29,857 bases of DNA, taken from positions 1 to 29,857 of IMG/VR virus record IMGVR_UViG_3300045999_004110. One strand, written 5' to 3'. Every line of letters starts with the position of its first letter. Position 1 is the first letter of the stretch. Below, in pieces: positions 1 through 8,194 of the stretch. The translations under genes were made by a program, and so were the position numbers. Source of the stretch: a virus. The notes beneath the pieces were generated by a model, which was not told the DNA's origin, did no database searches, and was given only the letters and a program-made list of their open reading frames with translations.

Positions 1-1
1 G

Positions 2-1207
2 GGTGGCCGCAGCCTCGATGAGGCTCGCGCTGCTGTGCTCGAGAAGATCGGCGCCAAGCCCGTCGAGACCGTGGCACCCGTTGAGATGGCTGCGCAGGAG
101 CGCGCTGCCTACAGCATCACCGCCGGCATCCGCGCTGCCCTGACCGGCGACTGGTCGAGCCGCGAGGCTGGCCTGGTGCGCGAGCTGTCCCGCGAGGTGG
201 AGAAGTCTGGCGTCAGCAAGACCGCTGAGCGCTCCTTCTTCGTGCCTTTCTCCGCTCTGGCCAAGCGCGCCACCTACGTGACCTCTGGTGCCACCACCGG
301 CGGCAACCTGGTGGCCACCGACCTGCTGGCCGATGACTTCATCGAGTATCTGCGGAACAACTCGCTGATGCTCAGCCTGGGCGTGCGCACCATGCCCGGC
401 CTGGTCGGCAACGTGGCTGTGCCTCGTCGCTCTGGTGTGGCTAACACCTACTACCTGAGCACCCAGACCACCGCGATCACCCAGTCGGAGTCCACCTTCG
501 ATCAGGTGACCATGGCTCCCAAGAACCTGGCCGCCCTGTCCAAGTACAGCCGCCAGACCCTGCTGCAGGGCACCCCTGGCATCGAGGAGCTGGTGCGCCG
601 TGACCTGACCGATGGCCTAAACCTGGCTGTCGATCTCGGCATCCTCAACGGTTCTGGCTCCAGCGGCCAGCCCACCGGCATCATGCAGACCTCCGGCATC
701 GGCTCGGTGGCGATGGGCACCAACGGTGGCGCCATCACCCTCGAGAAGCTGGTCGACCTCGAGACTGAGGTGATGATCGACAACGGCGCCGTGAACCGCG
801 ACGCCGTGGCCTATGTCACCAACGCCAAGGTGATGGGCGCTCTGAAGAAGCTGCGCGCTGGTGGCTCCACCACCGGCGACGGCCCCTTCCTGGTCAACAG
901 CGTTCCCAACGCTCTCGGCCGCGGCCCTGCCGGCACCCAGATCAACGGCTACCCCATCGGCGTGACCAACCAGGTTCCCAGCAACCTGACCAAGGGCACC
1001 TCCAGCGGCGTCTGCTCCGCTGTGCTGATGGGCGACTTCAGCCAGGCCATGGTGGGCTTCTGGGGCAACGGCCTCGAGATCACCGTGGGTGAGGATCAGG
1101 ACGACTTCAGCAAGGCTCTGACCTCTGTCCGCGGCATCATCACGTACGACGTGGCCGTGCGGCACGCTGAGAGCTTCGCTGCCATCCTCGACGTCACCAC
1201 CGCCTGA
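2..1207 (+). CDS. Major capsid protein, HK97 fold (5' end cut by window)
   Basis: Builds the icosahedral head shell. The reading frame is open to the left edge, so the true start lies outside; a GTG at 35 is only the first in-frame start codon. The alternating hydrophobic pattern and the stretch LNGSGSSGQPTGI are typical of HK97 gp5-like capsid proteins, as is the ending with an Asp/Val/Ala-rich strand. The N-terminal residues, with EARAAVLEKIGAK followed by a charged helix, look like a delta (scaffold) domain or the junction of a protease-capsid fusion; the missing upstream sequence would decide which. Strong GGC/CTG/ACC codon preference fits high expression. A strong terminator follows directly. 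The capsid call is confident; the fusion idea is inference. Confidence 0.9.
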   Translation, partial: GGRSLDEARAAVLEKIGAKPVETVAPVEMAAQERAAYSITAGIRAALTGDWSSREAGLVRELSREVEKSGVSKTAERSFFVPFSALAKRATYVTSGATTGGNLVATDLLADDFIEYLRNNSLMLSLGVRTMPGLVGNVAVPRRSGVANTYYLSTQTTAITQSESTFDQVTMAPKNLAALSKYSRQTLLQGTPGIEELVRRDLTDGLNLAVDLGILNGSGSSGQPTGIMQTSGIGSVAMGTNGGAITLEKLVDLETEVMIDNGAVNRDAVAYVTNAKVMGALKKLRAGGSTTGDGPFLVNSVPNALGRGPAGTQINGYPIGVTNQVPSNLTKGTSSGVCSAVLMGDFSQAMVGFWGNGLEITVGEDQDDFSKALTSVRGIITYDVAVRHAESFAAILDVTTA

Positions 1208-1215
1208 TAGGAGAC

Positions 1216-1244
1216 GGGGCCGGGCAACCGGCCCCCTTTTTTTT
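1216..1244 (+). terminator. Intrinsic terminator after the capsid gene
   Basis: A perfect 8-bp stem, GGGGCCGG (1216-1223) with CCGGCCCC (1228-1235), closes a GCAA tetraloop of the GNRA class. One C and eight consecutive T (1237-1244) follow. It begins 9 nt after the capsid stop codon, and the next gene starts 3 nt beyond the T run, so genes downstream probably depend on read-through. Confidence 0.9.
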
Positions 1245-1247
1245 CTG

Positions 1248-1430
1248 ATGAAGGTACTTCTCACCCGCTCCTGCGCTGCTCAAGGGCAGCACCTCGAGGA
1301 GGGCAAGGTCTACGAACTGGCTGGCGAGGTGGCTGCGGAGCTGCTGCGCATCGGCCGGGCCGTGGCTGCACCTGCTGAGGAGCCGAAGGCAAAGCCTGCA
1401 CGCAAGGTGAAGGCCGATGGCGCTGAGTGA
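1248..1430 (+). CDS. Small head-tail region protein (60 aa), function unknown
   Basis: A short protein with the pattern KVLLTR...G..LEEGKVYEL followed by a helix ELLRIGRAVAA and a Lys/Ala/Pro-rich tail. Small proteins with this 'long-tail-of-charge' layout are common directly after capsid genes in siphophages, where they are usually left as unknown or tied to head completion. No Shine-Dalgarno sequence is visible because the T run of the terminator sits in front of the ATG. The 3' end overlaps the next gene by 14 nt. I do not assign a function. Confidence 0.75.
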   Translation: MKVLLTRSCAAQGQHLEEGKVYELAGEVAAELLRIGRAVAAPAEEPKAKPARKVKADGAE

Positions 1431-1695
1431 AGATCTGAACGTCTTCCTCGATGATTTTGGCGTCAGCTGCACGGCTGGCGCCGTGACCGCGCTCGGGATT
1501 CTGGACATGCCGAGCCAGATCATCTCCGGCGACATGGTGCTGAGCACCGACTACACGCTGACTGCACGCGCTGCCGACTTTGGCGGCCTGAAGTACGGCG
1601 ACAGCATTACGGTCGCGACGGTGGCCTACACCGTGCGCGAGACGCGCCTGATCGACGATGGCGCCTTCGTTGAGATCGGACTGCAGAAGGTATGA
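1417..1695 (+). CDS. Head-tail joining / head completion protein, lambda FII-like (92 aa)
   Basis: Probably forms the stopper or joining ring between the filled head and the tail. The C-terminal segment GDSITVATVAYTVRETRLID followed by DGAFVEIGL matches the conserved end of the lambda gpFII-like and phage head-tail joining families, and about 90 residues is the usual length. The ATG lies inside the end of the previous gene, preceded by AAGG (about 1410-1413). The stop overlaps the next start as ATGA. Its position between capsid and tail terminator genes supports the role. Family assignment is from recalled motifs, not a search. Confidence 0.7.
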   Translation: MALSEDLNVFLDDFGVSCTAGAVTALGILDMPSQIISGDMVLSTDYTLTARAADFGGLKYGDSITVATVAYTVRETRLIDDGAFVEIGLQKV

Positions 1696-2120
1696 CGACC
1701 CGCCGCGAGACGATCTTGGCTGCCGTGCACACGGCACTGACCGGCACCACGGGTGTGAGCACGCGGATCTACCGCTCGCGCGTGGAGCCGATCAGCAGAG
1801 CCGAGAGCCCGGCGATCGTTGTTGAGCCGCTGAGCGACAACGCGGCGCAGAACACCGCGCTGCCGACGCTCGACTGGAGCATGACGGTGCGCGTGACAGT
1901 GATCGTGCGTGGAGCAGTGCCGGACCAGATCGCGGATCCGATCATCGAGAGCCTGCATTCAAAGCTGATGGCTGACCTGACGCTTGGTGGTTATGCGATC
2001 GACATTCAGCCGATCAGCGTGACGTTCAACTTCGCCGAAGCTGATGGAGCTGCCGGTGAAATCCAATGCGACTATCGTGTTCTGTACCGCACGGCGGTCG
2101 CTAACCTTGCGAGTGCATGA
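1692..2120 (+). CDS. Tail terminator / minor tail protein, lambda gpU-like (142 aa)
   Basis: Likely caps the head-proximal end of the tail tube and sets the tail-head interface. It starts with TRRETILAAVHTALTG, a helix typical of gpU/tail completion proteins, continues through a beta-rich middle (SPAIVVEPLSDNA, WSMTVRVTVIVRG) and ends with a strand pair reading YRVLYRTAV. Length and position, after the joining protein and before the tail tube gene, are those of tail terminators. Both ends overlap neighbours by 4 nt as ATGA. Confidence 0.7.
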   Translation: MTTRRETILAAVHTALTGTTGVSTRIYRSRVEPISRAESPAIVVEPLSDNAAQNTALPTLDWSMTVRVTVIVRGAVPDQIADPIIESLHSKLMADLTLGGYAIDIQPISVTFNFAEADGAAGEIQCDYRVLYRTAVANLASA

Positions 2121-2293
2121 TGGCTACGATGGTGGATGAATACTGGGGCCAAGGCGGGACATACCTGCTCGACCCCAAAACCGGCAAGCGGACGCTCATC
2201 GAGCGGACGGAGCCGGCCCAACCCTCCCAACCTGACGAGGTAGAGAGCAATGCCGCTCCTGAGCCGCAAGCGCCTGATCCTGGCGAAGACTGA
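2117..2293 (+). CDS. Small conserved tail-region protein (58 aa), function unknown
   Basis: A short gene between tail terminator and tail tube. It begins in an ATGA overlap with the previous gene (a second ATG follows at 2120) and its 3' 44 nt overlap the tail tube gene in another frame. The protein starts with VDEYWGQGGTYLLDPKTGKR, a stretch I recall in many cyanobacterial siphophages at the same place, then continues with an acidic Pro/Glu/Ala-rich tail that is probably disordered. The order of genes and the coherent N-terminal half argue that it is real. Role unknown. Confidence 0.65.
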   Translation: MMATMVDEYWGQGGTYLLDPKTGKRTLIERTEPAQPSQPDEVESNAAPEPQAPDPGED

Positions 2294-3182
2294 ATCCACC
2301 TACGGGACCGATGCGACGCCAGCCGGCACTGATGCGGTGCTGGTGCGTTCGCTTGAGGTGACCCCGCTCGAGTCGGATGTGGTCTCTCGCGACCTGATCC
2401 GCCCCTACCTGGGCAACAGCGACCAGCTGCTGGCCAATGCCCGAGTGCTCTGCAGCTTCGAAGTTGAGCTGGCGGGCTCCGGCACGGCCGGCACTGCGCC
2501 TCGCTATGACGCACTGCTGAAGGCCTGCGGAATGGTGGCCACCATCGTGGACAACACCAGCGTGACCTACGCGCCCGTGAGCGCCAACTTCAGCAGCTGC
2601 ACGATCGTCTACAACGTGGACGGTGTGCAGCACAAACTGACCGGCGCTCGCGGCACCGTCACGATGAACTGCGAGCTCGGGCAGATCCCGACCCTGCAGT
2701 TTGAGATGACCGGCATCTACAACGCGCCGACCGATACGGCGCAGCCTGCGGTCACCTACAGCAACCAGGCGACCCCGCTGATCTTTAAGCAGGGCAACAC
2801 CTCCGGCTTCCAGTTCTTCTCCTACAGCGGCTGCCTCAACGCCGTGAGCCTCAACCTCGCGAATGAGATTGTCTACCGCGAGCTGATCGGCTGCACCAAG
2901 GAGGTGCTGATCACCGATCGCAAGCCTGCTGGTGAGGTGACGATCGAGGCGCCGACCATCGCCATCAAGGACTATTTCTCCCTGGCGCTGGGCGGCACCA
3001 CCGGGAACCTCACGTTCCTGCACGGCACAACCGCCGGCAACCGGGTAACCTTCACGGCATCACAGGTGGATGTCACCCAGCCGTCCTACACCGACCAGGA
3101 CGGCATCCAGATGCTCCAGTTGCCCTACGTCGCTCTGCCGACCACCGTAGGCAACAACGAGTTCAGCCTGGCCTTCACCTAA
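2250..3182 (+). CDS. Major tail tube protein (310 aa)
   Basis: Forms stacked hexameric rings of the tail tube through which DNA passes. A good Shine-Dalgarno sequence (GAGG, about 2236-2240) precedes the ATG at 2250. The N-terminus SRKRLILAKTESTYGTDATP and the repeated pattern of beta strands with RYDALLKACGM are typical of phage tail tube proteins. Its place after the tail terminator and before the frameshifted chaperone is the standard one. Two later genes (12191-12673 and 12722-13597) appear to carry the same kind of fold, so this copy is taken as the main tube by position. Confidence 0.8.
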   Translation: MPLLSRKRLILAKTESTYGTDATPAGTDAVLVRSLEVTPLESDVVSRDLIRPYLGNSDQLLANARVLCSFEVELAGSGTAGTAPRYDALLKACGMVATIVDNTSVTYAPVSANFSSCTIVYNVDGVQHKLTGARGTVTMNCELGQIPTLQFEMTGIYNAPTDTAQPAVTYSNQATPLIFKQGNTSGFQFFSYSGCLNAVSLNLANEIVYRELIGCTKEVLITDRKPAGEVTIEAPTIAIKDYFSLALGGTTGNLTFLHGTTAGNRVTFTASQVDVTQPSYTDQDGIQMLQLPYVALPTTVGNNEFSLAFT

Positions 3183-3198
3183 CCCTTGGAGCTACTGC

Positions 3199-3543
3199 AT
3201 GGCATTTGTTCTCGCTCAAACTGAGAGCTACAGCTGGCCGGTCACTGTCGAGTTTCCCATCGATGGTGGCCGGTTCGAGAAACAATCCTTTGATGCAGTG
3301 TTCAAGCGCCTGCCTCAGACCCGGATCCGCGAGATCTGGGATCTGATCCAGGCCGGCGAGCTCAACGACGATGAGCTCTGCGCCGAGGTGCTGACCGGTT
3401 GGAAGGGCATCCAGGATGCCAAGGGCGAGGAGGTGCGCTTCAGCGAGAAGGCCAAGGCCGATTTGCTTAACGTGCCTCTGGTCGCCGCAGCCGTGGTCAC
3501 GGCATGGCTTGAGAGCCTTGCGAAGGGCAAACGAAAAAACTGA
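3199..3543 (+). CDS. Tail assembly chaperone, gpG-like short product (114 aa)
   Basis: Chaperone that binds the tape measure and tube subunits during tail assembly and is normally absent from the virion. The protein has an N-terminal beta part (WPVTVEFPIDGG) and a helical part with IREIWDLIQAGELNDDELC and VLTGWKGIQDA, the pattern of tail assembly chaperones in this slot. The gene ends at a TGA immediately after an AAAAAAC heptamer in the correct frame for -1 slippage, so this is the zero-frame product of a two-product gene. Shine-Dalgarno TTGGAG at about 3186-3191. Confidence 0.8.
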   Translation: MAFVLAQTESYSWPVTVEFPIDGGRFEKQSFDAVFKRLPQTRIREIWDLIQAGELNDDELCAEVLTGWKGIQDAKGEEVRFSEKAKADLLNVPLVAAAVVTAWLESLAKGKRKN

Positions 3544-3863
3544 TCGAGGCCGCCGAGCACTGGGCCGGCGGCGGCGGTGATTCAGGCAAGCAGCTCGATG
3601 ACGATGCCGCAGCGTTCGGCGTGATCATGGAGGAGCCTGCCCCTCAAGATTTCGAGGTGTGGCCTGAGAATTGGGATGCGGTGGTAATGTTCCTGCGCAT
3701 CTCGACGCAATGGCGCACCTCAATGGGTGGGCCGATCGGGCTCGATTACGGAGCCTTGGAGTGGCTCTTTAGACTGTACGAAGTGAAGGAGCCGCGCTCC
3801 CTCCTGGAGGATCTGCAGGTCATGGAAGGCGCGGCACTGACGGCGATGGCCAAGGAGGACTGA
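3199..3863 (+). CDS. Tail assembly chaperone, -1 frameshift fusion (gpGT-like; join 3199..3540,3540..3863)
   Basis: Read through by -1 slippage at 3534-3540, the product has 221 residues: the 114 of the short form plus 107 from the second frame. The second frame continues open from CTG at 3540 to the stop at 3861-3863 and contains FEVWPENWDAVVMFLRISTQ and GLDYGALEWLFRLYEV. I recognise these as the DUF1799-type domain usually found here. An internal ATG at 3621 could give a separate 80-residue protein, but the frame is open across the whole gap and has no clear Shine-Dalgarno sequence there. By analogy with lambda gpG/gpGT the fusion would recruit tail tube protein to the tape measure. Confidence 0.8.
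3534..3572 (+). promoter_or_regulatory. Programmed -1 ribosomal frameshift signal
   Basis: The heptamer A AAA AAC (3534-3540) is the canonical X XXY YYZ slippery sequence and is phased to the zero frame (cga aaa aac tga). After an 8-nt spacer containing the zero-frame stop, GCCGCCG (3549-3555) can pair perfectly with CGGCGGC (3566-3572) around a 10-nt loop, giving a GC-only stimulatory hairpin. A second register (3569-3575) could replace the 3' arm. Confidence 0.85.
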
Positions 3864-3867
3864 GCCC

Positions 3868-6800
3868 ATGGCGATGTCCCTCGACACGGCGATCAAGTTC
3901 ACGGCGAAGCTGGAAGGGCAGGGGCTCGACCAGCTGAAGCGTGGGCTGCAGGGCATGGCTCAGCAGGCCAACCGCTCGAGCAAGGATCTCGATCAGCTCT
4001 ACAACGCCAACAAGAAGCTCTCGCAGGCGGCCGGGCAGTCGATCAACTCGCTGAATCGGCAGGTGACGGTGCTCACCAACCTGCGCAATGAGGCGGCGCT
4101 CGGCAGCCGGCAGTTCAAGTTCTACAGCGCGGAGCTGGAGAAGCTGCAGCGGCAGCAGGCCAAGCTGACGGGCACCACCAAGGGCGGCGGCGGGCTGCTG
4201 GCGATGGGTGGCGGCCTTGGCGGGCTGGCTGTGGCGGCTGGCGGCGGCCTGGCGGTGAAGTACATCGCCGACGTGGGGCTCGAGTCTGAGAGCGCGCAGG
4301 TGCGCCTGAAGGCGCTGGCCGATGAGTTTGGTGAATACAACCAGGCGCAGGCTGCCGCGGCACGGATCGCGCAGACGCTGCGCATCAGCACCACGGAAGC
4401 GCAAGGCAGCTTTGCCTCCCTCTATGCATCGCTGCGCCCGACCGGCATCACCATTCAAGAGCTCGAGAAGGCCTTCATCGGATTCTCGGCAGCAGCCCGC
4501 AACAGCGGCGCCACGGCGCAGGAAACCAGCAACGCATTGATCCAGCTAAAGCAGGGTCTGGCCTCCGGCGTGCTGCAGGGTGAGGAGCTGCGCTCCATCC
4601 GTGAACAGGCGCCACTGGCGGCGCAGGCGATCGCCAAGGAGCTCGGCGTTTCGATCGGTGAGCTGAAGAACTTGGCGGCCGAAGGCAAGGTCACCACCGA
4701 CGTGGTGCTGCGGGCGCTGGGCAAGCTGCAGGACACCCAGCTCGGCAAACTCAACGCGCAGTTCCAGACCGGTGCGCAGGCACTGGCTGACCTGCAAAAC
4801 GAGCTCCGCCGCACCGGTGAAGGCATCGCCAAGGCCTTCGGGCCGGCCGCGATCGTCCTGCTGCGTGGTTTCACCAGTGCGCTGCAGCGCGTGTCGGATG
4901 CGCTGCGACTGACGGAAGGTTCACAGGAGCGCGAAGCGGATCGGATCCGCGCCACCATTCAGGCGCAGAAGGAAGCCAGCAAGAAGTTCGGCATCGGCGG
5001 CTTCTTCCGCTACGGCTTCGAGATCGACCGCTTCCAGAACCAACGCGCTGAGGAGCTGTTCGCTCAGTTCCAGGCTGCGCGGCGCCAGCAGGCGATGGGC
5101 GCGATGGGCGACAACCCCAGCGCCGACCAGCGCGAGGCACGTGAGGCTGCTGCCGGCGAGCGTGAGGCTGCCCGCCAGCGTGCGCGCAAGGAGGCGCTGG
5201 AGGACGAGCTGAAGATCCGCAAGGATGCGGAGGAGAAGCTGGCGGATGCAGCGCAGCGCAATGCTGAGCAGATCGCCGACTTCCAGCGCGAGACGATCAA
5301 GCGCGCGATGGAGCTCGAGCGCGATCTCGGTGATGAGCGGCTGAAGATCGAGCGGCAGATCGCCGACACGCGCACCAAGCTGCAGCAGACACTGGAGGAT
5401 CGAGCGCTCGAGGCCGAGCGGCAGCGGCTGGCTGCTGCCGGGCTCTCCACTGAGGGCATCGAGACCGCCAAGGAGGTGAAGGAGATCTTCCGCCGCTATG
5501 ACGAGCAGCGGATTGAGAACGAGCGCGGCGCCGTCGATGCTCAGACCGATCTGCAGCGCCGGCTGGAGGAGTTCAAGATCAGCGTGGCCGAGGGCATCGG
5601 CAAGCTGCAGGAGGGCTACGCGCGCCAGGTCAGCAACATCCTGCAGGACGCAGGCCAGAAGCTGGCGGAGAAGATGAAGCAGGGCGCCGAGGCTGCTGCT
5701 GCCACGCTCGGCGGTGCAACAGGCAGTGGCACTGGCGCTGTCGGCCAGGTGTCGGCCAATGGTCCATCCATTGCGCAGGCGCTGATGGCTGGCTTGGGCA
5801 TCACCAAAGCCCAGGCCGCGGGCATCGTCGGCAATCTGCAGCGAGAAAGCGGTCTGAACCCGCGGGTCAATGAAGGCGGCTTTGTTGGTCTTCCGCTTGG
5901 CGTGGGTGGTTACGGCCTAGCGCAGTGGACTGGTGGCCGGCAGCAGGCGTTGCGGCGCTTTGCTGGCTACGACGACAAGAAAGCAGGAGATCTGCAGACG
6001 CAGGTCAGGTTCATCATTGCCGAGCTGCTGGGACCCGAAAACAAGGCGCTGCAAAAGCTCCGCGAGACTGTCTCACCCGAGCAGGCCGCTGTCGTTTTCG
6101 ACAAGTACTACGAGCGTTCTGGCATCAAAGCTCTCGATGAGCGCAAAGCCAATGCTCGCGCTGTGTTTACCAGACTGGGCAGCGCTGCGCCGATGGCGCC
6201 TGCACTGCCACCGGCAACCGCTCCGGCCATGGCTGGCGTGACGCAGGCCGGCGCCAGCCTCAGCGCGGCTCAAGGTGCGCTCGCCAAGCAGCAGCAGCTG
6301 GTAAACGAGCAGCAGACCGTTGCGGCGCTGGAGCAGAAGTACGGAGCAATCACCGATGCGCTCAGCCGCCAGCAGGAGGCGGCCGGCAACAAGCTGCGCG
6401 ATGAGGTGCGCTATTTCGAGCTGCTGAAGCAGGGCATCAGCCCTGAGATCGCCAAGCAGCGCGTGGAGTTGGAAGGTGTGGCCGCGATCGAAAAGCTGAA
6501 GCTGGAGGCGCTGCAGACCGAGCTCGAGGCGCGGATCGCCACGTTGCCGGTTGAAAGTGCGCTGCGTCAGGAACTGGAAAGGCAGGTTGCGGCGATCGAA
6601 GACCGACTGAACCTGCAAGGGCAGATCGTGGACAAGACGATCGCGCTATCTGAAGCCGAGCGGAAGGCTAACGAACAACGCGAGCGGCAGCAGCGCACCA
6701 TCGATGCGGTGGCCAACAGCATCGGCGACGGCCTCTCTCGCGCGTTTGATCTGCTGGCGACCGGCACCGATGACTGGGGCGCAAGCCTCAAGGAGATCGC

Positions 6801-7341
6801 CAGCGGCGTGCTGAAGGACATCGCCAAGCAGCTGTTCCAGATCTTCGTGATTGAGGCTGCGATCAAGGCATTGAAAGGTTTCCTCCGCCCCGGCACCGAT
6901 GCAGCTGGCAACGTCGCGCCCAACACCTTCGCCAACGGCGGCATCATGACCTCCAGCGGGCCGGCACCGCTGAAGCGCTACAGCCAAGGCGGCATCGCCA
7001 ACCGCCCGCAGCTGGCGCTCTACGGCGAGGGCAGCAAGCCCGAGGCTTATGTGCCGCTGCCTGATGGCCGCCGCATCCCGGTGGCGCTGCAGGGGCAGGA
7101 CAAGATGCGCGACGCCATGGGTGCCGGGCCGACGCAGGGCATGGGTGCCCCGGTGCTCAACATGAGCTTCCATAGCACCAACATCGGCGGCGTCGAATAC
7201 GTCAGCCGCGATCAGCTGGAGGCTGCCATGGCCGAAACCCGGCGCGCTGCATCCCGCGACGGCGCAAAGCGTGGCATGACCATGACGCTCGATAAACTGC
7301 AGCAGAGCCCGTCCACCCGTACCCGTGTGGGGCTGCGCTGA
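3868..7341 (+). CDS. Tape measure protein with internal tail lysozyme domain (1157 aa)
   Basis: Sets tail length and is ejected with the DNA. Residues about 1-100 are helical; 104-140 are a Gly/Ala-rich hydrophobic stretch; about 131-290 match the phage tape measure domain (SGVLQGEELRSIREQAPLAA is diagnostic). About 420-525 is a highly charged coiled coil. Residues about 631-770 look like the Phage_lysozyme2/tail lysozyme family (ITKAQAAGIVGNLQRESGLN, with Glu660 as likely catalytic acid, then GYGLAQWTGGRQ). The C-terminus carries NGGI and GEGSKPEAYVPLPDGR, usual for lambda gpH-like tape measures. Shine-Dalgarno AAGGAGG lies at about 3850-3857. At roughly 0.15 nm per residue, a figure commonly used for such proteins, the tail would be near 170 nm. 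The 3' end overlaps the next start as TGATG. Confidence 0.92.
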   Translation: MAMSLDTAIKFTAKLEGQGLDQLKRGLQGMAQQANRSSKDLDQLYNANKKLSQAAGQSINSLNRQVTVLTNLRNEAALGSRQFKFYSAELEKLQRQQAKLTGTTKGGGGLLAMGGGLGGLAVAAGGGLAVKYIADVGLESESAQVRLKALADEFGEYNQAQAAAARIAQTLRISTTEAQGSFASLYASLRPTGITIQELEKAFIGFSAAARNSGATAQETSNALIQLKQGLASGVLQGEELRSIREQAPLAAQAIAKELGVSIGELKNLAAEGKVTTDVVLRALGKLQDTQLGKLNAQFQTGAQALADLQNELRRTGEGIAKAFGPAAIVLLRGFTSALQRVSDALRLTEGSQEREADRIRATIQAQKEASKKFGIGGFFRYGFEIDRFQNQRAEELFAQFQAARRQQAMGAMGDNPSADQREAREAAAGEREAARQRARKEALEDELKIRKDAEEKLADAAQRNAEQIADFQRETIKRAMELERDLGDERLKIERQIADTRTKLQQTLEDRALEAERQRLAAAGLSTEGIETAKEVKEIFRRYDEQRIENERGAVDAQTDLQRRLEEFKISVAEGIGKLQEGYARQVSNILQDAGQKLAEKMKQGAEAAAATLGGATGSGTGAVGQVSANGPSIAQALMAGLGITKAQAAGIVGNLQRESGLNPRVNEGGFVGLPLGVGGYGLAQWTGGRQQALRRFAGYDDKKAGDLQTQVRFIIAELLGPENKALQKLRETVSPEQAAVVFDKYYERSGIKALDERKANARAVFTRLGSAAPMAPALPPATAPAMAGVTQAGASLSAAQGALAKQQQLVNEQQTVAALEQKYGAITDALSRQQEAAGNKLRDEVRYFELLKQGISPEIAKQRVELEGVAAIEKLKLEALQTELEARIATLPVESALRQELERQVAAIEDRLNLQGQIVDKTIALSEAERKANEQRERQQRTIDAVANSIGDGLSRAFDLLATGTDDWGASLKEIASGVLKDIAKQLFQIFVIEAAIKALKGFLRPGTDAAGNVAPNTFANGGIMTSSGPAPLKRYSQGGIANRPQLALYGEGSKPEAYVPLPDGRRIPVALQGQDKMRDAMGAGPTQGMGAPVLNMSFHSTNIGGVEYVSRDQLEAAMAETRRAASRDGAKRGMTMTLDKLQQSPSTRTRVGLR

Positions 7342-7730
7342 TGGCTGAGCAGTTCCCCCGGATCAAGCCGACCACCCGAGCCTTCAAGCTCGGCAGCTTC
7401 CCGGTGAAGGTCTACCGGGCGCTGTCGGGTGCAACGGTTAAACGCGCCTTCGGCAACCGTGCGACCGGCTATGAGCTGCAGCTCGGCTACGACAACATCC
7501 CCGACGCCACCACCGAGCAGCTGCTCGCGCACTACAACGGCAGCTCAGGCGGCTTTGAGCGCTTCACGCTGCCGGCTGATCTGTTTGTCGGCATGACCAC
7601 CACGCTGCGCGGCTACATCCAAGCGCCGACCAGCATCAAGTGGGAATATGCCGGGCCGCCTGAGGTGCAGTCGGTGTTCACCGGCCGCAGCCGTGTCTCG
7701 ATCACCCTGCTCGGGGAGCTCGACTACTGA
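7341..7730 (+). CDS. Minor tail protein, tail-tip region (129 aa)
   Basis: Sits directly after the tape measure gene, where lambda has gpM. The protein begins FPRIKPTTRAFKLGSFPVK, a pattern I recall in small tail proteins of picocyanobacterial siphophages, and continues with beta-rich segments (GYELQLGYDNIPDA, WEYAGPPEVQSV) ending in RVSITLLGELDY. It is coupled by 1-nt overlaps to both neighbours. I infer a tail-tip or distal tail role from position only; no enzymatic motif is visible. Confidence 0.65.
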   Translation: MAEQFPRIKPTTRAFKLGSFPVKVYRALSGATVKRAFGNRATGYELQLGYDNIPDATTEQLLAHYNGSSGGFERFTLPADLFVGMTTTLRGYIQAPTSIKWEYAGPPEVQSVFTGRSRVSITLLGELDY

Positions 7731-8194
7731 TGGCCGAGCTGCGGATCTGCCAGTTCTTCAAGCTGCTGACCACCGATGGCGTCACCCACCGCTATCAGAA
7801 CTATTTCGTCGGCCAGAACGCTTCGCTGCTGAGTGAGAGCTACAGCTTCGCGCCGTTCCGCGCTGAGGGTGCGCTGGCCGCGCTCAACGGCGAAAACTCG
7901 CAGCTGCAGGTGCTGTTCCCGCATGTTGACTTCGCGCTGGTGCTGGTGGAGCGCGGCGACGGCAACCGGCTCAGCGAGCTGACGCTCACCACCGCCTGGC
8001 TGAACGCCAGCGGCAGCATCACCAACACCGCCACCGACTTCTACATCGGGCTCGGCGCCAGCTTCAGCGACACCACCATCGAGCTGCGGTTCCGCTCCGC
8101 GATCGACAGCGTGGGATCCTCTTTCCCCGGCCGCAGCTTCACCCGCGACATGGTGGGGCCGCTGCCGCTCAACTCGGAGCTCTACCTGCGATGA
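7730..8194 (+). CDS. Minor tail protein, lambda gpL-like position (154 aa)
   Basis: A beta-rich protein in the slot of lambda gpL, between the gpM-like and NlpC-like genes. Visible features are a start reading ELRICQFFKLLTTDGVTHRY, a block SYSFAPFRAEGALAALNGEN and a polar C-terminus. There are no iron-sulphur type cysteine clusters, although some gpL proteins have them. DUF2163/baseplate hub-like proteins occupy this position in other phages, and that is a possible alternative identity. Function is inferred from gene order; ATGA overlap with the next gene. Confidence 0.55.
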   Translation: MAELRICQFFKLLTTDGVTHRYQNYFVGQNASLLSESYSFAPFRAEGALAALNGENSQLQVLFPHVDFALVLVERGDGNRLSELTLTTAWLNASGSITNTATDFYIGLGASFSDTTIELRFRSAIDSVGSSFPGRSFTRDMVGPLPLNSELYLR

